A stretch of 64,000 nt of DNA from assembly GCF_000987955.1 (NCBI RefSeq), contig NZ_LAZU01000021.1:62001-126000 (forward strand), in the 5' to 3' direction. Positions 46,266-56,075 of the stretch are shown here, piece by piece (within the stretch, counting starts at the first letter, position 1; each line of letters begins with the position of its first letter). The stretch comes from Paenibacillus sp. DMB20. GTDB taxonomy: Bacteria > Bacillota > Bacilli > Paenibacillales > Paenibacillaceae. A program made the position numbers and the translations under genes. The notes under the pieces are model-generated. The model was not told where the DNA came from. It was given only the letters and a program-made list of their open reading frames with translations, and made no database searches.

Positions 46266-49200
46266 ATGAACAGATTGTTGAAGAAAAGCGTATCTGCGCT
46301 GTTAAGTATTGCTTTATTGTTTACCCTGCTGATTCCGCAAGTCGCGAGTGCGGCAAGTGGTCAGAGCAATACACAATTGGACAGCATGATTGAACGTACG
46401 GTCAATTATTATAAAGAGAACTACAATAATAACGCCGAATACGCCATTTCATCTTGGTGGGAGTTGGTTGGCCTATGGGGGGCAGGCCAGAATCTACAAG
46501 ATGGAACATGGAAACTGCCGTCTTGGGAAACGAAACAACCAAGACTTAAACCTGATGCCGTAAATTTAACGGATCATATTCGGTATATTTTCGCACTGCT
46601 CGCCATGGGGAAAGACCCGGCTCACGCTTGGGAAACCGATCGAAACCTGTGGGCGGAACTTGCTACCCATCAAAATCAGGAGACGGGCGGCATTGGCGGC
46701 GTAAATAAGCATATTTGGGCGATGCTTGCTATGGATGCCGGGGAGAAGCTCGGACGGGATGTAGGCACATGGAATGCGGAGTCCAAGCAAAAAGCGCTCA
46801 ACTTCCTGCTTAAAGCGCAGTATGAAGATGGCGGCTTTGGTCTGTCTGCATCAGGTGGAAAAGGCACTAGCGATACAGACATGACAGGTATGGCGCTGCT
46901 AGCGCTCGGCGAATACAAAGGGCAGAGTGAAGTGGATGCTGCCATTGAACGGGCCAAGCAGGTTTTGAAGGATCGCCAGTTAGAAAATGGCGGTTTTAAT
47001 GCTCCCGGAACTTGGGGGGCCGGCGACAATTCCAACAGTCTGTCTACATCTGTATCTGGTCTGGTTGCCGTAGGTGAAGACATGATGTCGCCCGCTTGGC
47101 AGATGAACGGGAATACCGTCGTTAATGCGTATGCCGGATTCCAATTGGATGACGGCTCGTTTAAATGGAAAGCAACGGATACTGATAAAAACGGGATGTC
47201 CACCGAACAGGCGCTTATCGGATTAGTTGATATTCAGCACGGAAAATCGGTATGGAAGCGAATTGCCGAAGGGAGTATTCCACCGGTTAACCCGGGCATG
47301 AATGTACAAGTTAGCATTCAAGGCATAGACAATATGATCTATCATCCGAGTTCGATCACGCTGGATGCGAATGGCCAATCCCGGACAGCACTGGATGCGT
47401 TGAAACAAGCGTTGGATCAAGCCAATCCGCCAATCAGCTATAACATTACAGGTGATGGAAACCAGGCGTGCCTTACTTCCATTGCGGGACAAAATGAAGG
47501 GCAGTTGGGTGGAAGCGACGGTTGGGCTTATAAAGTAAACGGCAGCATTCCTCCTGCAGGCGCGGCAGCCTATGAACTCAAGAACGGCGACGATCTGTAT
47601 TTCTATTATGATCGCCAGCCTGTGATATCGTCGGCTTCTTCTATTGAACAAGGCGCGGTAAATCCTTCGATCGAAGTGCAGCTTGTCGGGGATACGTTCT
47701 CATCCGAGGCGGTACAGCCCGACAGATGGTCCGTAACCTCAGAAGCTGCAGGGCTGAAGTTAAAGTCCGTCTCGCTGCTTACGAATCAACAAGCTGAGCT
47801 TGCATTCGAAGGCCGAGCGGCTTCAGGCCAGGTTTCCGTTCGAGCATTGGCAGAAGCGACAACCAGTCAAAAAACAAGCAATGAAATTATTGTAGATATT
47901 AATGAAATTCCGGATCCAAACGGTGACCAGACGATCGTCGTCGATGAGAATGAAACCCTTGTGAGCGTCGGATCGGACCAGGATCCGCTGTCTTCAAACA
48001 AAGTTACGCTTGTATTTCCAAAAAGCGAGCTGCCGCACGTAACTTCGGCGACAGACAGTACATATTTGGAAATCGAGCCGAACACGAATATCGTTTCGGC
48101 ATGGGATTCCAAGCTTGAATTGCCGCATCGCTTGAATACGAATGATGCTCTTTTGCATAAGAAGATCAATGACGTGTTGTCCCCTGCTAACAAAGAGATC
48201 AAGCAAGTTGATCAGCGCATAAAAGTAGGCGGAGATCAGGATATCCGCTTCAGCCAGCATGTATCCTTAACCCTGAAGGGTCTGGGCCATGCAGATGCCG
48301 GATTCATCGACGCAAGCGGGGCATTTAAGCTGATTCCGAAATATGGGGATTCATCGGCACGCAGCGACGAGGTTTACGCCTATGTCCATGACGGCGATCT
48401 AATCATTAAGACTGCGCATTTTACCGAGTTTGTTGCCTTTACTACAAAGGCAAAGGAAACGACCGGAGGAGATGACGGTTCCGGCAACGGTAACGGTAAC
48501 GGCAACAATGGAGGAGGAACCGGATCCGGAGGAGGCAATGGATCGGGCAATGGCGGCGGCGTAATTCCTCCGATTACGAAAACTATTACGCTGTCCGTTG
48601 AAAAACGCTCCATCGGCGAAGGAGATATCATCGCACCGATTAGCGTTACTATTCAGGATGGAGATACCGCTTTTACGGCATTGAAAAAAGCTCTTGATCA
48701 AAGAGGAATCTCCTTCGATTATATGGGTTCCGGGGCTTCGCTCTATGTCCAAGCGATCAGCGGCCTGGGAGAGTTCGATAAAGGTCCTCTTAGCGGATGG
48801 ATGTATTCCGTCAACGGCGCCTTCCCGAACTATAGTGCAGGGCTCTATGCTTTGAATCATGGCGATACTCTTCGCTGGCAGTATACGACGAACCTGGGTG
48901 AAGATATCGGGGGCGGGATTAACGGCGGTACGCCGGGTAAACCGGGGCAACCGGGAACTCCGGGAACACCAGGAACACCAGGAACACCAGGAACACCAGG
49001 GACGACGGGTACAACAGGTACAACGGGTGCAACAGGAGGGGGTACGGTTTCTCCGAAGCAACTCGAAGAGTCTGCCAAACTCCGGAGCCTGATCGACGGC
49101 TCCGCTGCATGGATTTTGAACAACCGCAAGTTCTCCGTTCAAGACAACTTTAACGATTGGGACGTGATGGCGCTGGCGCGTTCCGGTAAACAAGTGCCGT

Positions 49201-50509
49201 CCGTGTACTATACGGTACTGGAAACTTCGTTAAAGAGAAAAAGGGCGAGTTCCGTTTGGTTACGGATTATGAACGCATGGCTATGGCGGTAACGGCCATC
49301 GGCAAGGATCCACGCAATATTGCGGGTTATGATTTCCTGGAAAAAATTTATAATCATGAGCGCATGAAAAATCAAGGAACGAATGGGTTGATATTTGCCC
49401 TGTTGGCATTGGATGCCGACAAGACCGTAATCCCGAATAATGCGCTCTGGACAAGAGACAAGCTCATTCAGAACCTTCTTGACCAGCAAAATGCCGACGG
49501 TGGATTCCCGATCAGCAAAGAGTCGAACGCGGTAAGCGACATCGATATGACCGCCATGGCGCTGCAGGCATTGGCGAAATACCAGGACCGCAAAGAGGTC
49601 AAGGCAGCGACAGATAAAGCATTAACCTGGCTGTCGTCGCAGCAGCTTCCGAACGGCGGATTCAAGGCTTGGGGCGTCGAAACGAGCGAGAGCATTTCAC
49701 AAGTGATCCTTGCCCTGTCCAGTCTTGGAAACAGCTTGGATGATAAACGATTCGTGAAGCAAGACGGCGATTTGTTGAAAGCATTGCGTACGTACCTCAA
49801 TAAAGACGGGGGCTTCGCTCATGGACGCGGAGAAGCCAGCAATTATATGGCGACGCAGCAAGCATTGTTGGCGCTCAATGCCTATGATCGCATGCTGAAC
49901 AAGCATAACGGCCTTTACGATATGACGGACGTGAAATCGGCGGGTACCTCGAAACCGGAGACGTCTGCTCATCCATACGCAGATAAAGCTGCCATAGCTG
50001 CATGGGCGAAAGAAGCAGTCAACAAAGCAACCGACCTGGGATTGATGCAAGGAACGAGCGGAGAGGCTGCCAAGTTCGAGCCGAAGCGCGAGCTGACTCG
50101 TGCCGAATTCGCGGCGTTGATCGTCAGATATGCCGGCTTGAAGCCGAAAGGTACGAGCACGGGATTCAAAGACGTTGACGCCAAGGCATGGTATGCGGGT
50201 TATGTTGCCACAGCCAAGGAAAAAGGATTGATTTCAGGTGTTACGGCCCATGAGTTTGCACCAAATCAAGCCATTACGAGACAAGAGATGGCGACCATTC
50301 TGGTTCGGCTGAAAGGCCTGCCGAAGAACACATATGCCGCATCAGGTTTGAAAGACCAAAAGCAAGTGTCTGCCTGGGCGCTTCCTTACGTCAAATATGC
50401 TTATCAATCAGGACTCATGTCCGGCAATGACGGATACTTTAAACCACAGCAACATGTAACAAGAGAGATGGCCGCGGTGGTCATCGTCAGATTGCACGAT
50501 ATACAATAA
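46266..50509 (+). CDS. Giant SLH-anchored protein with alpha/alpha-toroid repeats and two transcobalamin-like DUF4430 domains (one frameshift)
   Basis: About 1414 residues. Signal peptide (1-30); alpha-hairpin repeats of prenyltransferase/cobalamin-binding type (about 35-340: GGIGGVNKHIWAMLAMDAGE, DGGFGLSASGGKGTSDTDMT, ENGGFNAPGTWGAGDNSNSL); DUF4430 no. 1 (about 348-455, GGSDGWAYKVNGSIPPAGAA); beta-rich domains (455-735); Gly/Asn linker; DUF4430 no. 2 (about 775-880, LSGWMYSVNGAFPNYSAGLY); collagen-like GTP repeats; a second helical repeat block (about 930-1225, NADGGFPISKESNAVSDIDM); three SLH domains. One A is missing near 49218 (GGAAAC), splitting the frame after VYYTVLE. The pairing of toroid and DUF4430 domains mirrors intrinsic factor/transcobalamin. 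Riboswitch context says it captures cobalamin at the cell surface. Confidence 0.88.
48470..48560 (+). repeat. Gly/Asn/Ser-rich linker repeat
   Basis: GGTAACGGTAACGG-type short repeats encode a flexible GNGNGNNGGGTGSGGG linker between the beta-rich part and the second DUF4430 domain. Confidence 0.7.
48930..49042 (+). repeat. Collagen-like Gly-Xaa-Thr/Pro tandem repeat
   Basis: The nine-base unit GGAACACCA recurs at 48963-48999, flanked by degenerate units, encoding about 12 G-T-P / G-T-T triplets. It forms a stalk between DUF4430 no. 2 and the second helical block. Copy number may vary between strains. Confidence 0.85.
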
Positions 50510-50521
50510 CGGATTTAGCCC

Positions 50522-50551
50522 GGAAAGAAGGAGAGCGATCTCCTTCTTTCC
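50522..50551 (+). terminator. Strong intercistronic hairpin without T-run
   Basis: GGAAAGAAGGAGA (50522-50534) pairs perfectly with TCTCCTTCTTTCC (50539-50551) around a four-base loop. Followed by CTTTACAAC, so it is at most a partial terminator; it may protect the upstream mRNA or reduce read-through into the transporter genes. Confidence 0.6.
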
Positions 50552-50593
50552 CTTTACAACAGAATGGATTATGCAAGGTTTTGAGGTGAGGAT

Positions 50594-51647
50594 ATGTCCG
50601 ATTGGTTAGCATTAATATGGCGTAAAAAAAAACTACTTGCTTGGAGTGTTCGCCGTACTGGCTATTGTGCTTGCTACCGTATGGATTTACAGCGGGAGCG
50701 GTGAACCGGCAAAGGATGCGAAACAAGTAGCCTCGTCGGCTGTTTTGGAACGAGAAGCGGCTGGTCAGGAAACGTCCAAGGATCATTCCAAGGATAACTC
50801 CAAGGTTACATCCGGGGAATCGGCCGATCCCTCAGCCGGCACAACGGTGACGAAGCCGAAGGAGGCAGCTTCGGAATCGCAGCCGGAGCAGCCTTCTGCT
50901 CCATCCGGTCAGAATGAATCAGGGAACGAGAGGGCTTCTGACGAGACGGATAGCGGGACTTCCAAGGCTGAGCAATCAACCGACAAGGATACGAAAGAAA
51001 CTTCTATTCCCAATGGAAAGAAGTCCGCTAGCGGAGATCATGGTACGGTTACCGAGCGTGCAGGCGGAGAACCGCCGCTTGCGGGTAAAACCAATGAATC
51101 TTCCAAAATAGCGACTCCATCAAAGAAGGGAACGAAAGCAACCGATTCTTCCTCGCCCGCAGCGAAGAACAAGGACGCTGCGGCGATGACAGGAAAGCGG
51201 GACAGCGGGAAACAAGCAGCGGGCCCCTCTGCCGACAGCACGCCTGCTCCTGAACCGGAAGCTGCGCCATCTTCGTCCACTACCGTGCGCATTACGATCG
51301 TGGGCTCTCCCGATGTGGGAACGATTATGAGCACGCGGGAGATTGACATTGGCGATTCAGAAACAGTGCTGGATTTATTGAAAAAAGCGACACGTGCCGC
51401 GAAAATCCAAATGGATTTCAGCGGTTCGGGTCTTACCGCTTACGTGAAAGGCATCGATAATTTATACGAATTCGACCGAGGTGCCGGAAGCGGCTGGATG
51501 TACAGCGTCAACAATAAATTTCCGAACCGCAGTGCCGGCGTATGGCCGATTCAACCCGGCGACCATATTCAATGGCTGTACACGGAAGATTTGGGTAAGG
51601 ACATAGGCGCTGGCATAGATAACGGATTATGGGATGGGAAGAGCTAG
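50594..51647 (+). CDS. Membrane-anchored DUF4430 (transcobalamin-like) protein (frameshifted)
   Basis: ATG 50594 behind GAGGTGAGG. Removing one A from the A9 run (50625-50633) gives MSDWLALIWRKKNYLLGVFA and a membrane helix (VLAIVLATVWIYSG). A disordered, charged Lys/Ser/Glu-rich spacer of about 170 residues follows, long enough to cross the cell wall zone, and then a C-terminal DUF4430 domain (about 225-345: VRITIVGSPDVGTIMSTREI, ETVLDLLKKATRAAKIQMDF, GSGWMYSVNNKFPNRSAGVW, EDLGKDIGAGIDNG). About 350 residues. The domain is clearly paralogous to DUF4430 no. 2 of the preceding protein. Role inferred: the relay or docking protein that presents B12 to the ECF transporter. Confidence 0.88.
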
Positions 51648-52535
51648 ATGATACATGGATTCTCTACTTTGCATCCCCGATTAGGTTTTGCTTATTTTGC
51701 CGTTCTCTTGCTGTCGTGCATGATGTTTAATCATCCGGTGTATTTGGTTATCGCTCTCGTTGGGATCCTTGTGCTGAATCTGTTCCTGGATGGAGGACGA
51801 GCGCTCAAGAAGGGAATCAAGGGTTACTTGATCATCGCCGTTGTTATTTTCCTGATGAACCCTCTTTTCTCCAGCCGTGGAGCGACCATCCTGGGGTATA
51901 TGTTCGACCGGCCGATCACATTGGAATCGATCACGTATGGAGCGTTGTTCGCGTTGTCGTTGTTAAATATTTTGCTGGCGTTCGTGGCATATAATCTCGT
52001 CATTACGCCTGAGAAACTGCTGTATCTTTTAACGCCGATTGCGCCGCAAACGGCTTTTGTCATTACGGTAACCCTCCGTTTCGTACCGCTGCTGACCAGG
52101 CGCTTGAAGCAAATTATGACAGTCCAGCGAGCGCTCGGCTACTTGCATCCCGGAGCTAATAAGAGGCAACTCATGCGTGAGGGCATGGAGACGCTGCATA
52201 CGTTAATCACCTGGTCATTGGAAGAGGCACTGCAAACGGCCAGTTCCATGCGGGCACGGGGATACGGTATCGGCAAGAGAACCAGTGCAATATCGTACCG
52301 GATGGATCGAAGAGATATCCTTGTATCCTGGATCATGGTTGTGACGGGCGCCAATATAATGATCGGAGGATTGTTCGGCGTGAACAAGTACCAGGTTTAT
52401 CCTCGGCTGCAGCCGCTGGAATGGTCGCCTCAGCTCTGGCTGCATCTGTTATGCTACTTGATCTTTGTTTTCATCCCGGTCGTTATGAACGGAAAGGAAG
52501 AGCTGTTATGGCGCACTATCAGATCGAAAATGTAA
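51648..52535 (+). CDS. ecfT: ECF transporter T component (EcfT/CbiQ family)
   Basis: 295 residues, starting immediately after the stop of the previous gene. Several membrane helices (FAYFAVLLLSCMMFNHPVYL, VIALVGILVLNLFL), the coupling region with the two EcfT Ala-Arg-Gly motifs: LYLLTPIAPQTAFVITVTLR FVPLLTRRLKQIMTVQRALG and ASSMRARGYGIGKRTSAISY. It couples ATP hydrolysis by EcfA to movement of the S component. Its 3' end overlaps the ATPase start by 28 bases. Confidence 0.92.
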   Translation: MIHGFSTLHPRLGFAYFAVLLLSCMMFNHPVYLVIALVGILVLNLFLDGGRALKKGIKGYLIIAVVIFLMNPLFSSRGATILGYMFDRPITLESITYGALFALSLLNILLAFVAYNLVITPEKLLYLLTPIAPQTAFVITVTLRFVPLLTRRLKQIMTVQRALGYLHPGANKRQLMREGMETLHTLITWSLEEALQTASSMRARGYGIGKRTSAISYRMDRRDILVSWIMVVTGANIMIGGLFGVNKYQVYPRLQPLEWSPQLWLHLLCYLIFVFIPVVMNGKEELLWRTIRSKM

Positions 52536-54181
52536 GCTTTCAATACCCGGGCTGTCCGGACCCGACGCTCCAAAATATATCCCTTATGATAGAAGAAGGA
52601 GAGTTCGTGCTTCTGTGCGGCTCTTCGGGCTCAGGGAAGACAACTTTGCTTCGGCAGTTGAAGCAGGAGATCCGGCCGGAGGGTATCCGAAACGGCAGCA
52701 TCCTTTATCGGGGATTGCCCCTGGATCAGGTGGATGAGCGAAGCTCGATCGAAGAGATTGGAATGGTGTTTCAAGACCCGGACAATCAGATTGTCATGAA
52801 CACCGTCTGGCAAGAGCTGACCTTCGCGATGGAAAATCTCGGTTATTCGACGGAGCAAATGCAGCGAAGGGTAGGCGAGCTTGCTCAATTTTTCGGTATG
52901 GAAGACTGGCTTCAGCTTCCCGTCCATGAACTGTCGGGCGGGCAGAAGCAGCTCGTCAATCTTGCCTCGGTTATGACGCTGCGACCTAGAGTGCTGCTGC
53001 TCGACGAGCCGACGGCTCAGCTCGATCCGATTGCGGCCAAAGAGTTCGTTCAACTGCTGTCCCGCATTAATGAGGAGTTTTCCATCACGATTGTTATCAG
53101 CGAGCATCGGATTGAAGAGATCGTGCCGCTTTCCTCCAAGCTTGTCCTGCTCAGGAAAGGACAGACCGCCTATTGCGGATCTCCCGATTCGGTGATGAAA
53201 CAGATATGGAGCCAGGGGGATTCGTCGTTTATCCCGTATCTTCCGTCGATCAGCCAGCTCTACTTGGAAGTAGGCCAGTCCATAGGGAACCGGGCCATTC
53301 CCGTCAGCGTGAAGGAAGGAAGAAAGTGGATTACGGCGAACAGGGATCGCTTGAACGCCAACGAGGGAGCTGAGCCTGTTACACGAGGGAATGCGGAACA
53401 ACAACCCGAACCGCTGCTCACATGCAAGGAGCTCTATTTCACTTACGCTAAGCATGCTCCGCTTGTCTTGAAACGTCTGTCATTGTCGATTCATAGAGGT
53501 GAATTTTTCGCCCTGTTCGGCGGCAATGGGTCGGGGAAGTCCACGCTGCTTGAGCAAATCGCGGGCGCGCTTGCACCGCAAAGAGGGGATATCCTGTATG
53601 CAGGCAAGTCCCTGCTTAAAGGTTCCGCTCGCGACAGGAGCTTGAAGATCGGGTACGTCGCGCAAAATCCGATGCTTTACTTTACAAGAGATACCGTACG
53701 GGAACAATTGGAAGATCGGCTCAAACGTCTGGGCGAGCACGGCAGCAGAGCAAGACTGAACGAGCTGGTAACCAGCTTTGAAATGGAAGAGATCATGGAC
53801 AAGCACCCTTTCGATATAAGCGGAGGCCAACAGCAGAAGGTTGCGCTCATTCTGGTGCTGCTGGCATCGCCGGAACTGCTGCTGCTCGATGAGCCGACGA
53901 AGGGATTGGATCCGATGTCCAAGCAAAAATTGGCTGAATTGCTGAAAATGATCCGCGAATCGGGAACAACGATTTTGATGGTCAGTCACGATATTGAGTT
54001 CGCGGCCTCCCATGCGACCCGATGCGGATTGTTGTTCGACGGGGCCATGGTTGCCGTGGAAGAGACGCGATCCTTTTTGCGGAACAATTATTTCTACACG
54101 ACGGCCATTCATCGAACGGTAGGAGACATTTTGCCGGCAGCGATCACGGTGAAGGATGTATGGAAACAATGGGAAAAATGA
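52508..54181 (+). CDS. ecfA: ECF transporter ATPase, fused EcfA-EcfA'
   Basis: 557 residues with two complete ABC cassettes. Cassette 1: FVLLCGSSGSGKTTLLRQLK, MVFQDPDNQIVMNTVWQEL, HELSGGQKQLVNLASVMTLR, VLLLDEPTAQLDPIAAKEF. Cassette 2: FFALFGGNGSGKSTLLEQIA, GYVAQNPMLYFTRDTVREQL, FDISGGQQQKVALILVLLAS, LLLLDEPTKGLDPMSKQKL. ATG 52508 has AAGGAAG upstream; upstream codons to 52421 are read-through. Most ECF modules use two separate ATPases; here one polypeptide. The last codons overlap the S-component ATG (ATGA). Confidence 0.93.
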   Translation: MAHYQIENVSFQYPGCPDPTLQNISLMIEEGEFVLLCGSSGSGKTTLLRQLKQEIRPEGIRNGSILYRGLPLDQVDERSSIEEIGMVFQDPDNQIVMNTVWQELTFAMENLGYSTEQMQRRVGELAQFFGMEDWLQLPVHELSGGQKQLVNLASVMTLRPRVLLLDEPTAQLDPIAAKEFVQLLSRINEEFSITIVISEHRIEEIVPLSSKLVLLRKGQTAYCGSPDSVMKQIWSQGDSSFIPYLPSISQLYLEVGQSIGNRAIPVSVKEGRKWITANRDRLNANEGAEPVTRGNAEQQPEPLLTCKELYFTYAKHAPLVLKRLSLSIHRGEFFALFGGNGSGKSTLLEQIAGALAPQRGDILYAGKSLLKGSARDRSLKIGYVAQNPMLYFTRDTVREQLEDRLKRLGEHGSRARLNELVTSFEMEEIMDKHPFDISGGQQQKVALILVLLASPELLLLDEPTKGLDPMSKQKLAELLKMIRESGTTILMVSHDIEFAASHATRCGLLFDGAMVAVEETRSFLRNNYFYTTAIHRTVGDILPAAITVKDVWKQWEK

Positions 54182-54856
54182 AACGAGTGCTCTACTTCGG
54201 CAGTTTAGCGGCAGCCATTGCCGTGCTTGCGGTTGTGTTATGGATGGATAAGTACTATATGCCCTTAAGCTTTCTGATGATTGGACTCGCGATGCTTCCC
54301 TTCTTCATTCGTTTTGAACGGAAGACGATGAAGACGGAGGAAATCCTGATCATTGCCATGCTTGGCGCAATTGCAGCCGTGAGCCGCGTGCCGTTTGCGC
54401 CGCTGCCGAGCGTGCAGCCAACCTCTTTCGTTATCATTATGTCAGCTCTTGTATTCGGGCCTGAGGTCGGGTTTCTGGTAGGGAGCATCGCTGCGGTCGT
54501 ATCCAATATTTTTCTTGGTCAAGGTCCGTGGACGCCATGGCAAATGTTCTGCTGGGGCATGATCGGTTTCACGGCCGGATTGCTGAGAAATACGCGGTTC
54601 ATGAAGAGTTTATGGGGCAAAAATATTTTCGGGTTTACGTGGGGATTCCTGTTCGGCTGGATTATGAATTTATGGTTCTTGATTGACTTGTATGATCATC
54701 TAAACTGGAAAATTTTTTGTGTCCGCTTATGTGGCGAGTTTCTATTTCGATCTGGCCCATGCCCTGTCGAATGTATTTTTCCTCACTTTGTTCTCGGCGA
54801 TATGGTTGAAAATATTATTGAGGGTCAAATCGAAATACGGTTTGCTGCATGTTTAG
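54178..54856 (+). CDS. cbrT: ECF transporter substrate-binding S component, CbrT-like (frameshifted)
   Basis: ATG 54178 overlaps the ATPase stop as ATGA, preferred over in-frame ATGs at 54160 and 54169. Six predicted membrane helices; blocks FFIRFERKTMKTEEILIIAM LGAIAAVSRVPFAPLPSVQP, TSFVIIMSALVFGPEVGFLV, NIFLGQGPWTPWQMFCWGMI are, from memory, those of the CbrT group of cobalamin/precursor S components. One extra T in T6 (54713-54718) breaks the frame; corrected it ends SNVFFLTLFSAIWLKILLRV to TAG 54854-54856, about 226 residues. Riboswitch and neighbouring DUF4430 proteins support cobalamin as substrate. Confidence 0.85.
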
Positions 54857-54944
54857 CGGCCTGAAACCGTCGGATATGCAATGCTTGCTTCGGTGCGGCC
54901 GGGTGGACCGATTCCCGGTTATGGGATTGGAATAGTTAAGAAAG

Positions 54945-54976
54945 AAGGGTGCCTTAAAGGTACTCTTTTTTTTCGC
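54945..54976 (+). terminator. Terminator of the cobalamin uptake operon
   Basis: AGGGTGCC pairs with GGTACTCT through two G-T pairs around TTAAA, followed by seven T. Moderate stem, good T-run. Confidence 0.65.
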
Positions 54977-55138
54977 GGAAGATAAAAAAAACATTGATTC
55001 CGTCCATGACCAGGAAGGCTTATATTGGATTCGTTTTGGATTTTTATGTAATATAGTATTTAGATAAAATGAAACTTGATTCCATCTGATAAAACAACGG
55101 TGTTGTCGGATTAACTTTCACAATGGAGAGTGATTGGC

Positions 55139-55895
55139 ATGGACAGTAAGGAACGATTTTCGAGTCGAGTAGACGCATATGTGAAGTATCGACCCAGCTA
55201 TCCGGAGGAAGCGATTTCGTACTTGTATGGAAGCGTCGGGTTCCGGCCGGGCATGGAGATTGCGGATATCGGGGCAGGAACGGGGATATTCTCGAAGCTG
55301 CTGCTGGCTCATGGGAGCCGCGTGATTGCGGTTGAACCGAACGAGGCTATGCGGCAAGCGGCAGAGAAGGCTCTAGGAAGCGATCCGAACTTCCGTGCGA
55401 TCCCGGGTGCGGCCGAGGCAACCGGTTTGCCCAATGATTCTGTCGATCACATCGTATGTGCGCAAGCTTTTCACTGGTTCGACCGCGCTGCCGCACGGAT
55501 GGAATTCCGGCGAATCGTGAAGCCGGGCGGCAAGGTTGTATTAATCTGGAACTCGCGCATGCTTCAGGGCACCCCATTTCTGGAGGAGTATGAACAGCTT
55601 CTGCTGAGGTATGGCACGGACTATGAGAAGCTTCGACATAAAAAATATTTCGCAGGAAGCGCTTGCTTCCTTCTTCAAACCCGGTGAATTGCAAGTGGCT
55701 AGGTTCAAGCTCAGTCAGTTGTTCAATGAGGAAGAGCTCGGTGGAAGACTGCTGTCATCCTCGTACGCGCCCGAGCCCGGTCATCCGAATTATGAACCCA
55801 TGATGGCGGAACTTCATCGTATATTCGATCGCAATCAACAGGATGGGGCAGTGTCCCTGGATTACGAGACGGAAATCTATTGGGGAGAAGTGTAA
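55139..55895 (+). CDS. Class I SAM-dependent methyltransferase (frameshifted)
   Basis: About 252 residues from ATG 55139 (MDSKERFSSRVDAYVKYRPS). Motif I EIADIGAGTGIFSKLLLAHG, VIAVEPNEAMRQAAEKALG, then SVDHIVCAQAFHWFDRAAAR (Methyltransf_11 pattern AQAFHWFD) and VKPGGKVVLIWNSRML. One extra A in A6 near 55640 splits the last 85 residues; corrected, NISQEALASFFKPGELQVAR follows, ending DYETEIYWGEV. Small-molecule or quinone/lipid methyltransferase; substrate unknown. Monocistronic with its own terminator. Confidence 0.87.
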
Positions 55896-55949
55896 GGACG
55901 TTAGGACAGAACCGCATATCCGAATTGGGCAAAGCGAGAGGGAAGACCC

Positions 55950-55976
55950 AGAGAGGGGAGGCCCTCTCTTTTTTTG
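55950..55976 (+). terminator. Terminator after the methyltransferase gene
   Basis: AGAGAGGG (55950-55957) pairs with CCCTCTCT (55962-55969) around GAGG, followed by seven T. Confidence 0.85.
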
Positions 55977-55992
55977 TTGGTTATATTTGATA

Positions 55993-56020
55993 TTGACTCT
56001 GCGATAAAATATGTTACAAT
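55993..56020 (+). promoter_or_regulatory. Promoter of the tsuA-tusA unit
   Basis: TTGACT (55993-55998), 16 bases, TACAAT (56015-56020) with a TGT just before the -10 (extended type). GGAGGAGG (56060-56067) is the ribosome site of tsuA. Confidence 0.7.
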
Positions 56021-56075
56021 CATTATCACGATAATTCCTACTGTATTACTTGGTATAGATGGAGGAGGACAGAGT

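Noticed and set aside
48960..49000. Nine-base tandem repeats as a CRISPR-like or integration repeat
   Set aside because: They are in frame within a coding region, contiguous, and encode collagen-like Gly-Thr-Pro triplets.
50625..50633. A9 run as a programmed frameshift or phase-variable switch of the DUF4430 membrane protein
   Set aside because: The same +1 pattern occurs in many unrelated genes across the window, so a sequence error is the simpler explanation.
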